From assembly GCF_042665195.1 (NCBI RefSeq), contig NZ_JBHTBW010000012.1, positions 1-63,485 of the forward strand: a stretch of DNA of 63,485 nucleotides, written 5' to 3'. The notes beneath the pieces are model-generated. The model saw only the letters and a program-made list of their open reading frames with translations. It was not told the origin of the DNA and did not search any database. The translations under genes and the position numbers were made by a program. Numbering within the stretch: the first letter of the stretch is position 1; the number at the start of each line of letters is the position of its first letter. This DNA comes from Laceyella putida (GTDB taxonomy: Bacteria > Bacillota > Bacilli > Thermoactinomycetales > Thermoactinomycetaceae). Shown here in pieces: positions 43,198-52,632 of the stretch.

Positions 43198-45291
43198 ATG
43201 AATATCTCCTCTAGACAGCGCCATATCCTTGAAATCTTGCTAAGAGAGCCTGATGGAATGACCATCGGAAAAATAGCGGAAGAAGTTCAAGTCAGTTCCC
43301 GCACTGTTCATCGGGAATTGAAAGAACTGGAAAAACTGATAAAAACATATGAATTGAAACTTAAGAAAAAGGCCGGAACGGGGATTTTTATTCAAGGGAA
43401 AAAAGAGAAATTGAATGATTTGAAGCAAGCATTGTTCGAGATCACTCCCATTGAATACACGCCGGCCGAAAGAAAAACCGTCATTTTATGCACCCTATTG
43501 GAAGCTACGGAACCAGTAAAAATCATATCGCTCGCCTATGATTTAAAAGTGACGCCCGCTACAATCAGCCATGATCTCGATCAACTGAGCGATTGGGTTA
43601 AACAGTTTAATCTTGAATTGATTCGGCGCCGCGGATATGGGATAGAAATCACCGGAACCGAAGCATCCAAAAGAAAAGCAATCAGTGCGTTAATCTTTGA
43701 GAATCTAAACGAGTCGCAGTTTATAGAGCTATTGAAAGAAAACATTCAAAATAAGTCCCTTCACACGATGGATACCGCATCAGAAAGATTGCTCAATCTG
43801 ATCCCAAAAGAAAAACTGATTGCAATTGAAAATGCATTGCGTAACGTGAGCGAACTTCTTCCTTATCCCTTGGCCGATAGTGCTTATATTGGGCTTGTCA
43901 TCCATCTCTCTCTGGTCATTGAACGGATTGCTAAAGGAGAAAAGATCAAGATCGACCCCATCTATCTGAAAGAACTTGAGGATACACCTGAGTTTCAAGC
44001 AGCCAAACAGATTGTGGCGCAAATGGAATCTTATTTTGGTCTTCCATTTCCAATGGATGAAATAGGATATGTAACCATGCATTTAAGAGGGGCCAAGCTC
44101 AGGCTTTCGCAGACCGGGCTACTGGAAGAACCCAACGCCGAATTAACAGCGATTGCCAAGAATCTCATACACATTTGTGAAGAAAAGATGGGAGTAAATT
44201 TAAGCGAGGATCGTTCATTGCTTCAAGATCTCATTGCACACCTGGAGCCGGCTATTCACAGAATGAAGCGAAACATGAAAATACGAAATCCTCTGCTCAA
44301 CAAAATTAAAGAGGACTACCCGGATTTATTCCAAGTCGTTCAGCAAGCGACCAAAATGGTTTTCCCTTATTTGCAAGTGCCTGACGAAGAGATTGGATAT
44401 TTAGTCATGCATTTCGGTTCCTCATTGGAAAGAACGATAAGGGCAAAAAAGCGTTTTCGTGTCTTGATCGTGTGTTCAAGCGGGATCGGTTCTTCGAAAA
44501 TGTTGGCGAGCCGTCTGAAAAGTGCAATCCCTGAGATTCAGGTACAACGGAATGCATCCGTGTTTGAGCTAAACAACATCGATGGAAATGAATACGACTT
44601 TATTGTATCCACGATCCCCATTCCGTCTAAAAACCCTGAGGATTATATCCTAGTAAGCCCAATGCTGACGAAAAAAGAAATTGAGAAGATCCATTCTTTT
44701 TTAAGAGGATATAAGCCTTCATCCATTGTGAAAACCCGGCAAGCGCCTCAGGCAAACAGCCTGTGTCAGCTTGAATCCTTGCACACTTCACTTGGACACG
44801 CCATCGATTTGATGAAGAACTTTCACTTATTAAAAATAGAGAATCAAAACATGGGCTTAAAAGAGATCCTTTTTCAAGCATGCGAGACGTTGGAAAGCCA
44901 AGGCATCCTAAAACAGAGCGAATCGGTTGTTGACCAGTTGCTCGAAAGGGAGAAGCAAGGGGGACTGGGGATTCCTGACATAAAGCTGGGGCTGTTTCAT
45001 TGTCGCAGCGATCGAGTAACCAAACTCTCTTTGACCATGTATGCCTTGAGTGATCCGTTTCTTCTCAAATCCATGGATGAAGGAACCGTCGAGATCGATA
45101 AGATTCTTCTTATGTTGAGTCCCGTTTCGGTCCCCAATGAGGCCGTAGAAGTTCTAAGCGAAATCAGCGCATTGTTGATCGAGCCGGAAACCAGAAGAAT
45201 ACTTGAATCCGATGATCAGTCCCTCATCCAGCGATATTTTGTTCAACACTTATACCGATTTTGCTCACAAAAAATGAACAACAAGGAGTGA
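43198..45291 (+). CDS. mtlR: Mannitol operon activator MtlR (PRD-containing)
   Basis: MtlR is a PTS-controlled transcription activator of mannitol genes. The 697-residue protein has an N-terminal winged HTH (SSRQRHILEILLREPDGMTI), a second HTH, PRD1 and PRD2 with conserved histidines (FPMDEIGYVTMHLRGAKL and VPDEEIGYLVMHFGSSLE), a Gat-type IIB-like domain with CSSGIGSSKMLA, and a IIA-like domain with LGLFHCRSD. The last of three tandem ATGs (43198) is best spaced after GAGG. Phosphorylation by HPr and the enzyme II proteins of this operon is expected from the family. Confidence 0.95.
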   Translation: MNISSRQRHILEILLREPDGMTIGKIAEEVQVSSRTVHRELKELEKLIKTYELKLKKKAGTGIFIQGKKEKLNDLKQALFEITPIEYTPAERKTVILCTLLEATEPVKIISLAYDLKVTPATISHDLDQLSDWVKQFNLELIRRRGYGIEITGTEASKRKAISALIFENLNESQFIELLKENIQNKSLHTMDTASERLLNLIPKEKLIAIENALRNVSELLPYPLADSAYIGLVIHLSLVIERIAKGEKIKIDPIYLKELEDTPEFQAAKQIVAQMESYFGLPFPMDEIGYVTMHLRGAKLRLSQTGLLEEPNAELTAIAKNLIHICEEKMGVNLSEDRSLLQDLIAHLEPAIHRMKRNMKIRNPLLNKIKEDYPDLFQVVQQATKMVFPYLQVPDEEIGYLVMHFGSSLERTIRAKKRFRVLIVCSSGIGSSKMLASRLKSAIPEIQVQRNASVFELNNIDGNEYDFIVSTIPIPSKNPEDYILVSPMLTKKEIEKIHSFLRGYKPSSIVKTRQAPQANSLCQLESLHTSLGHAIDLMKNFHLLKIENQNMGLKEILFQACETLESQGILKQSESVVDQLLEREKQGGLGIPDIKLGLFHCRSDRVTKLSLTMYALSDPFLLKSMDEGTVEIDKILLMLSPVSVPNEAVEVLSEISALLIEPETRRILESDDQSLIQRYFVQHLYRFCSQKMNNKE

Positions 45292-45296
45292 TCTTG

Positions 45297-45728
45297 ATGA
45301 GTATCTTATCCAAAGATAAAGTCATCTTAAATAAAAAAGTAAAAACTAAAAAAGAAGCGATTGAATGGGCAGGGAAACTGTTGGTCCAAGGGAATCATGT
45401 CACACACGAATATATTGACAAAATGATCGAGCGTGAAGAAGATCTGACAACATATATGGGCAATGGAGTCGCCATTCCTCATGGCACAAGCGATGCCAAA
45501 CAATGGATTCGCTCCACCGGAATCTCCATTGTACAAATTCCTGATGGAGTTGATTTCGGAAATGGCAATACCGCTTATCTGGTAGTCGGCATTGCCGCAG
45601 TCGGTGATGAGCACTTAGAGATCCTCTCGAATCTCGCCATTATCTGTTCTGAAGAAGAAAACGTAAAGAAAATGGTTCAATCCAACTCTGCCGAAGAGTT
45701 GATTACCCTTTTGGAAGGGGGAATGTAA
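45297..45728 (+). CDS. mtlF: PTS mannitol-specific enzyme IIA, MtlF
   Basis: MtlF passes phosphate from HPr to the IIB domain of MtlA. The 143-residue protein starts at the ATG at 45297 after AAGGAG. The phosphorylated residue is His62 in VAIPHGTSD. It starts five bases after the mtlR stop and is followed at once by mtlD. Confidence 0.96.
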   Translation: MSILSKDKVILNKKVKTKKEAIEWAGKLLVQGNHVTHEYIDKMIEREEDLTTYMGNGVAIPHGTSDAKQWIRSTGISIVQIPDGVDFGNGNTAYLVVGIAAVGDEHLEILSNLAIICSEEENVKKMVQSNSAEELITLLEGGM

Positions 45729-45729
45729 T

Positions 45730-46890
45730 GTGAAGGCATTACACTTCGGTGCGGGAAATATCGGCAGAGGATTTATCGGCGCATTACTGAATCGTGCCGG
45801 ATATGAAGTTTGTTTTGTGGACGTAGTTCATGAGTTGGTTGATGAAATCAATCGAAGACGGGAATATACGGTAGAAATTGCCGATGCCGGTCATGAAAAA
45901 ATCAAAGTAAGCGGCGTCAGAGCGATCAACGGACAAGATCTAAACGCTGTAGTAACAGAAATGCTTGAGGCGAACCTAGTAACAACGGCGGTCGGTCCCA
46001 GTGTTTTAAAATTGATTGCTCCAACCATCGCAAAAGGGCTGGCTGAACGAGTCAAAAAGAATTCACAACCGCTTAATATCATTGCTTGTGAAAATGCAGT
46101 GGGCGGAAGTTCTATTTTAAAAGAACACGTTTATCATCATTTAAACGAATCAGATCGAAAAAAAGCGGATGAGCTTGTCGGGTTCCCGGATGCGGCAGTG
46201 GATCGCATCGTTCCATTGCAAAAGCATGAAGACAAACTTCTAGTCACCGTAGAGCCTTTCTTTGAATGGGTAGTTGACCAGTCCAACATTGTGGGGGAAG
46301 TCCCCGATATTGAGGGAATCATCTATGTCCAGAACCTTAAGCCTTATATCGAACGCAAGCTATACACAGTGAATACCGGCCACGCCACTGCCGCTTATCT
46401 TGGATATCATTTTGGATATAAGACCATTGATGAAGCCCTGCAAGATGAATATATCCGACATGTAACCAAGCAAGCGGTAATGGAAACAAGCCGTCTGCTG
46501 ATAGCCAAATATCACTTTAATCCCGAACAACAAGAGCAATATATTGATAAAATTATGAATCGCTTTTCCAATCCCCATCTTTCTGACGAAGTGACGAGAA
46601 TCGGTCGGTCACCGATACGAAAACTGGGACCCAGCGACCGTTTAGTCGGCCCTGCCGTTCAATCATTGAATTATGGGATCATTCCCGAACATCTATGCAT
46701 TGGAATTGCCGCGGCTTTCCTGTTTAATGATGAGAAAGATGATGAAGCTGTGAGAATTCAGAAAAACATAAAGGAAAAAGGGCTGGCTGAAACCATTCAT
46801 CATTATACAAAAATCGGTCCGGACTCCCCATTGTTTCAATTAATCAGGGAAAAGTTAGATATATTAAATGAAATGAGAGCAGTTCAATAA
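45730..46890 (+). CDS. mtlD: Mannitol-1-phosphate 5-dehydrogenase MtlD
   Basis: MtlD oxidises mannitol-1-phosphate to fructose-6-phosphate with NAD, sending mannitol into glycolysis. The 386-residue protein starts at a GTG one base after the mtlF stop, with GGGGG upstream. The dinucleotide site is ALHFGAGNIGRGFIG, and the catalytic region includes the conserved YTVNTGHATAAYLGYHFGYK segment. It is the last gene of mtlA-mtlR-mtlF-mtlD, an order known from Geobacillus. Confidence 0.96.
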   Translation: MKALHFGAGNIGRGFIGALLNRAGYEVCFVDVVHELVDEINRRREYTVEIADAGHEKIKVSGVRAINGQDLNAVVTEMLEANLVTTAVGPSVLKLIAPTIAKGLAERVKKNSQPLNIIACENAVGGSSILKEHVYHHLNESDRKKADELVGFPDAAVDRIVPLQKHEDKLLVTVEPFFEWVVDQSNIVGEVPDIEGIIYVQNLKPYIERKLYTVNTGHATAAYLGYHFGYKTIDEALQDEYIRHVTKQAVMETSRLLIAKYHFNPEQQEQYIDKIMNRFSNPHLSDEVTRIGRSPIRKLGPSDRLVGPAVQSLNYGIIPEHLCIGIAAAFLFNDEKDDEAVRIQKNIKEKGLAETIHHYTKIGPDSPLFQLIREKLDILNEMRAVQ

Positions 46891-46931
46891 ACCATATCTA
46901 TAAAGAAACGGCTTTCTTTTTTAACCAAATT

Positions 46932-46962
46932 AAAAAGCCCCAAACCCACTCTTGGCTGGGGC
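46932..46962 (-). terminator. Terminator of the 46992 small gene
   Basis: On the minus strand GGCCCCA and TGGGGC pair and are followed by TTTTTAATTT. It may also weakly end the mannitol operon from the other side. Confidence 0.75.
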
Positions 46963-46991
46963 CTATCCTATTTCCCCAAATCCCCCCAATT

Positions 46992-47240
46992 TTAAATGTA
47001 CTCCCATGCATGGTCTTTGCTCAAGGTTCCTTTATCATCACTATACTTGATCGCCATGATTGCTTTCTCTTGTGCTGCGCACCATGACGGAGGATACACT
47101 TCTCTTACTGATATGGTCATCTCATAATATTCTTTTTCATTCTCTTCTGGATCAACTAAATAAGCATTAACCTCTCCGTCTTCTGAAACATAGTCACCAT
47201 CTATCTTTTTTCCCCTTTTACTGAATTGCCACCTCCACAA
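46992..47240 (-). CDS. Small hypothetical protein, about 80 aa, start uncertain
   Basis: The acidic frame KRGKKIDGDYVSEDGEVNAY continues to SVREVYPPSWCAAQEKAIMA and ends HAWEYI. The TTG at 47240 gives the longest form but lacks a ribosome site. Another frame just upstream starts MSGQYIVEVAIQ and then stops, so a single-base frameshift at about 47221 may have split one gene. A terminator follows. Function unknown. Confidence 0.45.
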   Translation of the reverse strand: MWRWQFSKRGKKIDGDYVSEDGEVNAYLVDPEENEKEYYEMTISVREVYPPSWCAAQEKAIMAIKYSDDKGTLSKDHAWEYI

Positions 47241-47501
47241 TATATTGTCCCGACATCAACTCACTCTAAAGAAAAATTTGTGAGCCCTACCCCATCCATC
47301 GTACATATCAAGTCATAGATCCTTTCCACAGGGCTGAAGGATAATGTTTTTTTGATGGTGACGGCACCGGTTCAAAATGATAGCAGTTGACAATATAGAT
47401 CCCCTCTTAGATAATAGTAATATACATACGCGAACGTATGTTTCTATGTATAGAAAAGATCATTTGCGGTTATACTTGCATTGGATTAAAAGGAGTGGAT
47501 T

Positions 47502-47915
47502 TTGTTGGGAAATTCAAATCAAAAAATTACTACGTTTCTCATGTTCGATGGCAAGGCTGAAGAAGCAATAAATTTTTACACCTCGTTATTTAAGCAGTCA
47601 GAAATAATTAGCATTACTCGATATGGAGCGAACGAAGATGGTGAAGAGGGGACGGTGAAACATGCTACCTTTTCACTATGCGGACAAGAGTTTATGTGTA
47701 TAGACAGTAGCGTGAAGCATGAGTTTACATTTACTCCTTCAATATCAATGTATGTAACATGTGATACGGAAGAAGAGATTGATCAACTCTTTGAGAAGTT
47801 AACTCAAGATGGCGGAGTTTTAATGCCGTTAGGATCTTATCCATTTAGCGAAAAGTTTGGTTGGGTTGTAGATAAATTCGGTGTTTCATGGCAATTAAAT
47901 CTTGCAAAAAGCTAA
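47502..47915 (+). CDS. PhnB-like VOC superfamily protein
   Basis: This 137-residue protein has two beta-alpha-beta-beta-beta halves, as in the PhnB / demethylubiquinone-methyltransferase-like group of the VOC fold. Motifs are KITTFLMFDGKAEEAINFYT, FKQSEIISITRYG and SEKFGWVVDKFGVSWQL. The TTG at 47502 lies six bases after AAAAGGAG. The activity of family members is mostly unknown. Confidence 0.82.
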   Translation: MLGNSNQKITTFLMFDGKAEEAINFYTSLFKQSEIISITRYGANEDGEEGTVKHATFSLCGQEFMCIDSSVKHEFTFTPSISMYVTCDTEEEIDQLFEKLTQDGGVLMPLGSYPFSEKFGWVVDKFGVSWQLNLAKS

Positions 47916-47925
47916 TAGAATAACG

Positions 47926-48036
47926 AATGGGATGGGATGATGACACATCCCTGAACTTGGGCGTTGTCATAACGGAAACGGACTGCGGACGCTAACGTCC
48001 CAAGAATCCAACGGCTTCAGCCGTGTGGAGTGTCAA
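47926..48036 (+). mobile_element. Solo right end of an IS605-type element (orphan omega-RNA remnant)
   Basis: GGGATGATGACACATCCCTG followed by AACTTGGGCGTTGTC and AACGGCTTCAGCCGTGTGGAG aligns with the right end of the elements at 41.2 and 58.9 kb, here on the plus strand, and ends in TGTCAA. No left end or transposase gene is present. Its TCAA end also forms the stop codon of the convergent NRAMP gene. Confidence 0.7.
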
Positions 48037-49241
48037 ATGAACAACTTCGGTATTTCTTTCAAAAGAGTGACCCCTCCCATGTAAGACATCACACCAACAA
48101 CCAAAGCACCGAAGATCGTCAACCACAACGGATGTTTGTAATTGCCGACAATCTTACTCTTATAGGCTGCTATCAGCATAATACCCAGGGCGATCGGAAG
48201 GATAAAACCGTTCAACGCCCCTACTAAAATCAGGGTTTTGACAGGACGCCCGATTAAAGCGAATACGATCGTTGACACAATAATAAATCCGATAATGATC
48301 CATTTATGGTTCTTTTCCAACTTTTCGCTGAAGGTTCGAATAAACGATACTGACGTATAAGCAGACCCAACAACAGATGTGATCGCTGCCGCCCACATCA
48401 CAACTCCAAACAACTTAAACCCGATATCGCCTGCTGCCAGTTTGAATACAGACGCCGGCGGATTCTTCGTATCCAAAGCCAGACCGGCAGCTACCACACC
48501 AAAAGCGGCTAAAAACAATACGGTTCGCATCATAGCGGTGATCAAAATACCTGATACGGAGCTTCTTGTAACTTGCGGCAGGGCATCCGGACCTTTCATT
48601 CCGGCATCCAGCAAACGATGACCACCCGCAAATGTAATATATCCGCCGACTGTCCCGCCAACTAATGTAACAATCGCCATGAAGAACGCTGCCCTGTCTT
48701 TTTCTTCTACAACGGGAGCGAAAGTTCTGATTACTGCCTCTCCTACAGGTGGAGCAGATTTAATCGCTACATACAAGGTAAGACCGATCATGAGAAGACC
48801 GAGTATCTGGGTAAAACGGTCCATTGCCTTGCCCGCTTCTTTCGATAGGAAAATCCCAATTGCAATGAGCGCACTTACAATCGCACCGGTCTTAACATCA
48901 ATGCCAAACAACACATTAAATCCAAGTCCGGCACCCGCTATGTTCCCAATGTTAAATGCAAGACCGCCGATAACAATCAATAAGGCCAGGAAATACCCAA
49001 GTCCCGGGAACACCATGTTGGCAATGTCTTGCGCTCGTTTCTCCGAAACCGCAATAATCCGCCAAATGTTGATCTGGGCACCGATATCAAGGATAATGGA
49101 CGCCAGAATCACAAATCCAAAACTTGCAGCAAACTGTGACGTAAATACGGAGGTCTGGGTCAGGAACCCCGGACCGATTGCCGAGGTCGCCATCAGAAAC
49201 GCGGCTCCGAGCAGCAAACTCCAGTTGAATTTCTTGTCCAA
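48033..49241 (-). CDS. NRAMP-family divalent metal transporter, YcsG-like
   Basis: This 402-residue membrane protein has about eleven helices. It starts MDKKFNWSLLLGAAFLMATS and contains IGPGFLTQTSVFTSQF, the NRAMP helix-1 region that often reads DPGN; here the canonical Asp-Pro-Gly-Asn is replaced by IGPGF. A non-manganese substrate is therefore possible. In Bacillus subtilis the same gene (ycsG) sits with the 5-oxoprolinase genes, as here. Its stop codon TGA is formed by the end of the solo IS605 right end. Confidence 0.85.
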   Translation of the reverse strand: MDKKFNWSLLLGAAFLMATSAIGPGFLTQTSVFTSQFAASFGFVILASIILDIGAQINIWRIIAVSEKRAQDIANMVFPGLGYFLALLIVIGGLAFNIGNIAGAGLGFNVLFGIDVKTGAIVSALIAIGIFLSKEAGKAMDRFTQILGLLMIGLTLYVAIKSAPPVGEAVIRTFAPVVEEKDRAAFFMAIVTLVGGTVGGYITFAGGHRLLDAGMKGPDALPQVTRSSVSGILITAMMRTVLFLAAFGVVAAGLALDTKNPPASVFKLAAGDIGFKLFGVVMWAAAITSVVGSAYTSVSFIRTFSEKLEKNHKWIIIGFIIVSTIVFALIGRPVKTLILVGALNGFILPIALGIMLIAAYKSKIVGNYKHPLWLTIFGALVVGVMSYMGGVTLLKEIPKLFI

Positions 49242-49270
49242 TGGAAACTTCTCCTTTCAAATCGTTCGTT

Positions 49271-50035
49271 TTATCTATGTCCAACCGCCTGAACGTTCAC
49301 CCCGGAAGCCGTGAGAAGTTCTCGTATTTGACGGACAAACACCAAAGCGTGTGGGCCATCACCGTGGATACAAACGGTATCAGCCTTGATAGCAACCTCT
49401 GTTTTTTGTTGAGATAGCACTTTTCCTTCTTTGACCATGCGGACGACCTGTTGAACCGCTTTCTCACAGTCGGTGATTAAAGCGTCAGGTTGACGGCGTG
49501 AAGTCAAAAAACCGTCCTGCTGATAAGTTCTATCGGCGAAAACTTCATTTGCAGTACGGAGTCCGATTGACTCCCCGGCTTTCACCAATTCGCTTCCGGA
49601 GAGACCGAACAGAATCAATTCAGGGTCTACTTTGTACACCGCTGCCGCAATGGCTTTTGACAATTCAGGACTTTTCGCGGCCATATTGTATAAAGCCCCG
49701 TGCGGTTTCACATGCTGCATGGTTCCGCCTTCCGCTTTCACAAATCCGTATAAAGCTCCAATCTGATAGACAACCATGTCATATGCTTCTTGCGGTGAGA
49801 TGTCCATATTCCGCCGTCCGAAACCAACCAAATCAGGCAGTCCCGGATGGGCTCCGATGCCAACGCCTTTTTCCAGGGCGAGTTGGACTGTCTTGCGCAT
49901 CGTGTTCGGGTCCCCGGCATGAAAACCACAGGCGATGTTTGCCGACGTCACAAAACGGAGAATCTCCTCATCTGCGCCCATTTTGTAGGCGCCAAAACTT
50001 TCCCCCATGTCGCAGTTCAAATCCACTCGGAACAT
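49271..50035 (-). CDS. pxpA: 5-oxoprolinase subunit A, PxpA
   Basis: PxpA (YcsF, LamB family) is the catalytic partner that opens 5-oxoproline to glutamate with PxpB and PxpC. The 254-residue protein starts MFRVDLNCDMGESFGAYKMG. Family motifs include NIACGFHAGDP, GIGAHPGLPDLVGFGRR, VKPHGALYN and VCIHGDGPHAL. It lies just before the NRAMP gene and after pxpC in the same operon. Confidence 0.95.
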   Translation of the reverse strand: MFRVDLNCDMGESFGAYKMGADEEILRFVTSANIACGFHAGDPNTMRKTVQLALEKGVGIGAHPGLPDLVGFGRRNMDISPQEAYDMVVYQIGALYGFVKAEGGTMQHVKPHGALYNMAAKSPELSKAIAAAVYKVDPELILFGLSGSELVKAGESIGLRTANEVFADRTYQQDGFLTSRRQPDALITDCEKAVQQVVRMVKEGKVLSQQKTEVAIKADTVCIHGDGPHALVFVRQIRELLTASGVNVQAVGHR

Positions 50036-50057
50036 AACGATTCCCCCACGAATTTTC

Positions 50058-51071
50058 TCAAGCTTCTCTTTGCGCTTTTAACGCAATGCCTTGTCTTAAC
50101 ATCTGAATTTCCATTTCTCGAATCCGATACAGCTCTTGAGCTTCTTCCAGAGTGACCTCCTGAAAACGGATCTTCTCACCCGGCTTGACCTGGGCAATGA
50201 GTGGAAGATCGACACTGGCCACGTGGGCAATTTTGGGATATCCGCCTGTTGTCTGACGGTCTGCCAGCAGTATGATCGGATTTCCCGCGGGTGGTACTTG
50301 TATCGTACCGGCCGACACGGCTTCCGATACGAGTTCCAGCGGTTCGGATAACCTTACATGCGGGCCTTCCAGTCGATATCCCATCCGATCCGAATGCAGG
50401 GTGACGTGAAATTCCTGCGAGAAAAATTTCTCCCTGCTGTCCAATGTGAAGCGATTAAATTGGCTGCCCGGCAATACACGAACTACAGGATTCTTCCTGT
50501 AAGCGGGAAGGATGTCGCTGCTTACGGACCACTCACTGACGAAAAACGACTGGCTTCCAGCTGTTTTAGAAAGGTGACGCATTCTTTTGGCGGCCTGCTC
50601 GGAAGGTGTCCGGAGATTCAGAACATCTCCTTCTTTCAAGGCTCGTCCCTGAAAACCACCAATCCCGGCACGCAGATATGTGCTACGGCTCCCCATTACT
50701 TGCGGAATATCAAACCCTCCGGCCACTGTCAAATAGGCTCGACAGCCCGACACAGGCGCTCCAAATTCCAAGACACTTCCCTTTCTCACAAAGACGGGGC
50801 GCCATCCGGGAATCTTATGTCCGTCGATCTTCGGGAACAAATCTCCACCACAAATCGCAATTAATGAATCATCCTGAAACAAGAGCGATGGCCCCAGCAT
50901 CGTAATTTCGAGAGCACCTTCTCCTTCTTCGTTACCAACCAACAGATTCCCGGCCCGTAGAGCGAACGGATCCATGGCACCGCTCACAATGACCCCGTGC
51001 TTTTGCATTCCGAATCTGCCAAGATCTTGAATGGAAGTGAGCAGCCCTGCCCGGATGACCTTTATACTCAT
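50058..51071 (-). CDS. pxpC: 5-oxoprolinase subunit C, PxpC (KipA-type)
   Basis: PxpC is one half of the ATP-dependent 5-oxoprolinase kinase part (carboxyltransferase domain C/D family). The 337-residue protein starts at the ATG at 51071, with GGAAGGAGG upstream. It overlaps the pxpB stop (ATGA). Motifs are AGLLTSIQDLGRFGMQKHGV, VSGAMDPFALRAGN and ILLADRQTTGGYPKIAHVAS. In Bacillus subtilis this protein is KipA, which counteracts the KinA inhibitor KipI. Confidence 0.94.
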   Translation of the reverse strand: MSIKVIRAGLLTSIQDLGRFGMQKHGVIVSGAMDPFALRAGNLLVGNEEGEGALEITMLGPSLLFQDDSLIAICGGDLFPKIDGHKIPGWRPVFVRKGSVLEFGAPVSGCRAYLTVAGGFDIPQVMGSRSTYLRAGIGGFQGRALKEGDVLNLRTPSEQAAKRMRHLSKTAGSQSFFVSEWSVSSDILPAYRKNPVVRVLPGSQFNRFTLDSREKFFSQEFHVTLHSDRMGYRLEGPHVRLSEPLELVSEAVSAGTIQVPPAGNPIILLADRQTTGGYPKIAHVASVDLPLIAQVKPGEKIRFQEVTLEEAQELYRIREMEIQMLRQGIALKAQREA

Positions 51072-51766
51072 TGGGCATCCTCCTTCCAAGCATCGTATTC
51101 CTCTCGGGATATCGGTCGAAACCGCACAAGATCCCCCGCCTGCAGCACACTGGGAGGATTTTTATTGGGTCGGAAAAGGGCCACCGGCGTCCGACCAATC
51201 AGCTGCCATCCACCCGGGGTTTCAATCGGATACACTCCAGTTTGAGTGCCAGCAATTCCGACCGTACCAGCGGGGATGGAGAGACGGGGAGACTCTCGCC
51301 TCGGTGCCGCAATGCGTTTAGACATTCCTCCCAGATAGGGAAATCCGGGAGCAAACCCGATCATATACACCAAGTACTCACCGTTTGAATGGATGTCAAT
51401 CACTTCATCCGGTGTCAGTCGGTTATGTTCCGCCACAAACTCCAGATCCGGACCAAACTCTCCCCCGTAACAAACGGGAATTTCAACTGTTCTTGGTTCG
51501 ACATCCATTGGATTTTCCAGTTTTGAAACGATTTGTTCCAACATGGAACAAACGGCTTTATAAGAAGTTTTCAAAGGATCATAAAATACGGCAACTGTTG
51601 TAAACGCGGGGACCTGCTCTATCATTCCGGGGATCGGATGTTGATCCAACAATGTTGCCAATGTTTTGACCTTACGGTGTGTTTCGAGATCAATTGTTTG
51701 GCCTAATTGAATGATAACAGCAGCGTCTCCAAGTGGAGTCAATTCAATAAAGGTTGCGTTCGGCAC
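51068..51766 (-). CDS. pxpB: 5-oxoprolinase subunit B, PxpB (KipI-type)
   Basis: PxpB is the other half of the 5-oxoprolinase kinase part. The 232-residue protein begins at a GTG at 51766 and shows the family motifs GDAAVIIQLGQTID, YMIGFAPGFPYLGGM, PAGTVGIAGTQTGVYP and TPGGWQLIGRTPV. The Bacillus subtilis homologue KipI inhibits the sporulation kinase KinA. It is translationally coupled to pxpC. Confidence 0.95.
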   Translation of the reverse strand: MPNATFIELTPLGDAAVIIQLGQTIDLETHRKVKTLATLLDQHPIPGMIEQVPAFTTVAVFYDPLKTSYKAVCSMLEQIVSKLENPMDVEPRTVEIPVCYGGEFGPDLEFVAEHNRLTPDEVIDIHSNGEYLVYMIGFAPGFPYLGGMSKRIAAPRRESPRLSIPAGTVGIAGTQTGVYPIETPGGWQLIGRTPVALFRPNKNPPSVLQAGDLVRFRPISREEYDAWKEDAQ

Positions 51767-51782
51767 CCTCCCACCCCCATTT

Positions 51783-52574
51783 TTAAGTTTTGTGCCCTCG
51801 TGCTTCCGATGATTTATACTGTCCTTGCCATCCTAGTTTGCGCGAAATTTCATTGGCGGTAGCCTGCACCTTTTCGATCAGGATCGGTAAGCGATCTTCT
51901 TGAAAACGAGCCACCGGGCCCACAATACTGAGACCCGCCGCCAACTGTCCCTCATGATTAAAGATTGGCGCCCCAACCGCAGATGTATAGTCATGGAGTT
52001 CAGAATGACTTATGGAATATCCTGTCTTTCTCGATTCTGACAATACGGTCCGTAACCGGTCAGGATCCGTTATCGTCCCGGAACCAATTGGCTTAAGCTC
52101 TATCTCATTCAAATACTGATCCCGTTCTGAATCAGGCAAAAAGGCCAACAGGATTCGTGGACACGCCCCCGCATACATTGGCGCTCTTCGGCCAATTGCG
52201 GTATATACCCGGACTGGCTGGTTGGTATCCACTTTCTCAATATAGATGGCTTCATTACCGTCCCGAACAATTAAATTCACCGCTTCCCCAACCTCGTCAC
52301 GAAGACGTGTCATAACCGGAAGCGCCAGTTGGCGAATATGCAACCGCTCCGCCACGAGTTGTCCAAACTGGAGGAACAGCAATCCAAGCGAGTATTTGCC
52401 TTCTTCGTCCTTCGTAAGAAAGCCTATTTGTTCAAGGGAGCCGACCATACGGTGGACCGAAGTCTTCGGAATATATGAAAGCTGTGCCATTTCCTGCAGG
52501 TTCAAGCGATCATGCGTAAGAAACAGATTCAGAAGTTCCATCGCCTTGACAACCGTCTTGTTTTTATGCTGCAC
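51783..52574 (-). CDS. IclR-family regulator (KipR-type)
   Basis: This 263-residue regulator starts at the GTG at 52574, six bases after GGAAGGAGGGC. The N-terminal winged HTH is LQEMAQLSYIPKTSVHRMVG, followed by the IclR effector domain (about 85-250: EAVNLIVRDGNEAIYIEKVD and GAPIFNHEGQLAAGLSIVGP). It heads the pxpB-pxpC-pxpA-transporter operon. In Bacillus subtilis the equivalent KipR represses its own cluster and nitrogen status matters; the same is inferred here. Confidence 0.9.
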   Translation of the reverse strand: MQHKNKTVVKAMELLNLFLTHDRLNLQEMAQLSYIPKTSVHRMVGSLEQIGFLTKDEEGKYSLGLLFLQFGQLVAERLHIRQLALPVMTRLRDEVGEAVNLIVRDGNEAIYIEKVDTNQPVRVYTAIGRRAPMYAGACPRILLAFLPDSERDQYLNEIELKPIGSGTITDPDRLRTVLSESRKTGYSISHSELHDYTSAVGAPIFNHEGQLAAGLSIVGPVARFQEDRLPILIEKVQATANEISRKLGWQGQYKSSEARGHKT

Positions 52575-52632
52575 GAATTGCCCTCCTTCCAATGGATACA
52601 TTTCAAGAAACTTGGTGTTCACTTCTCCTGCG

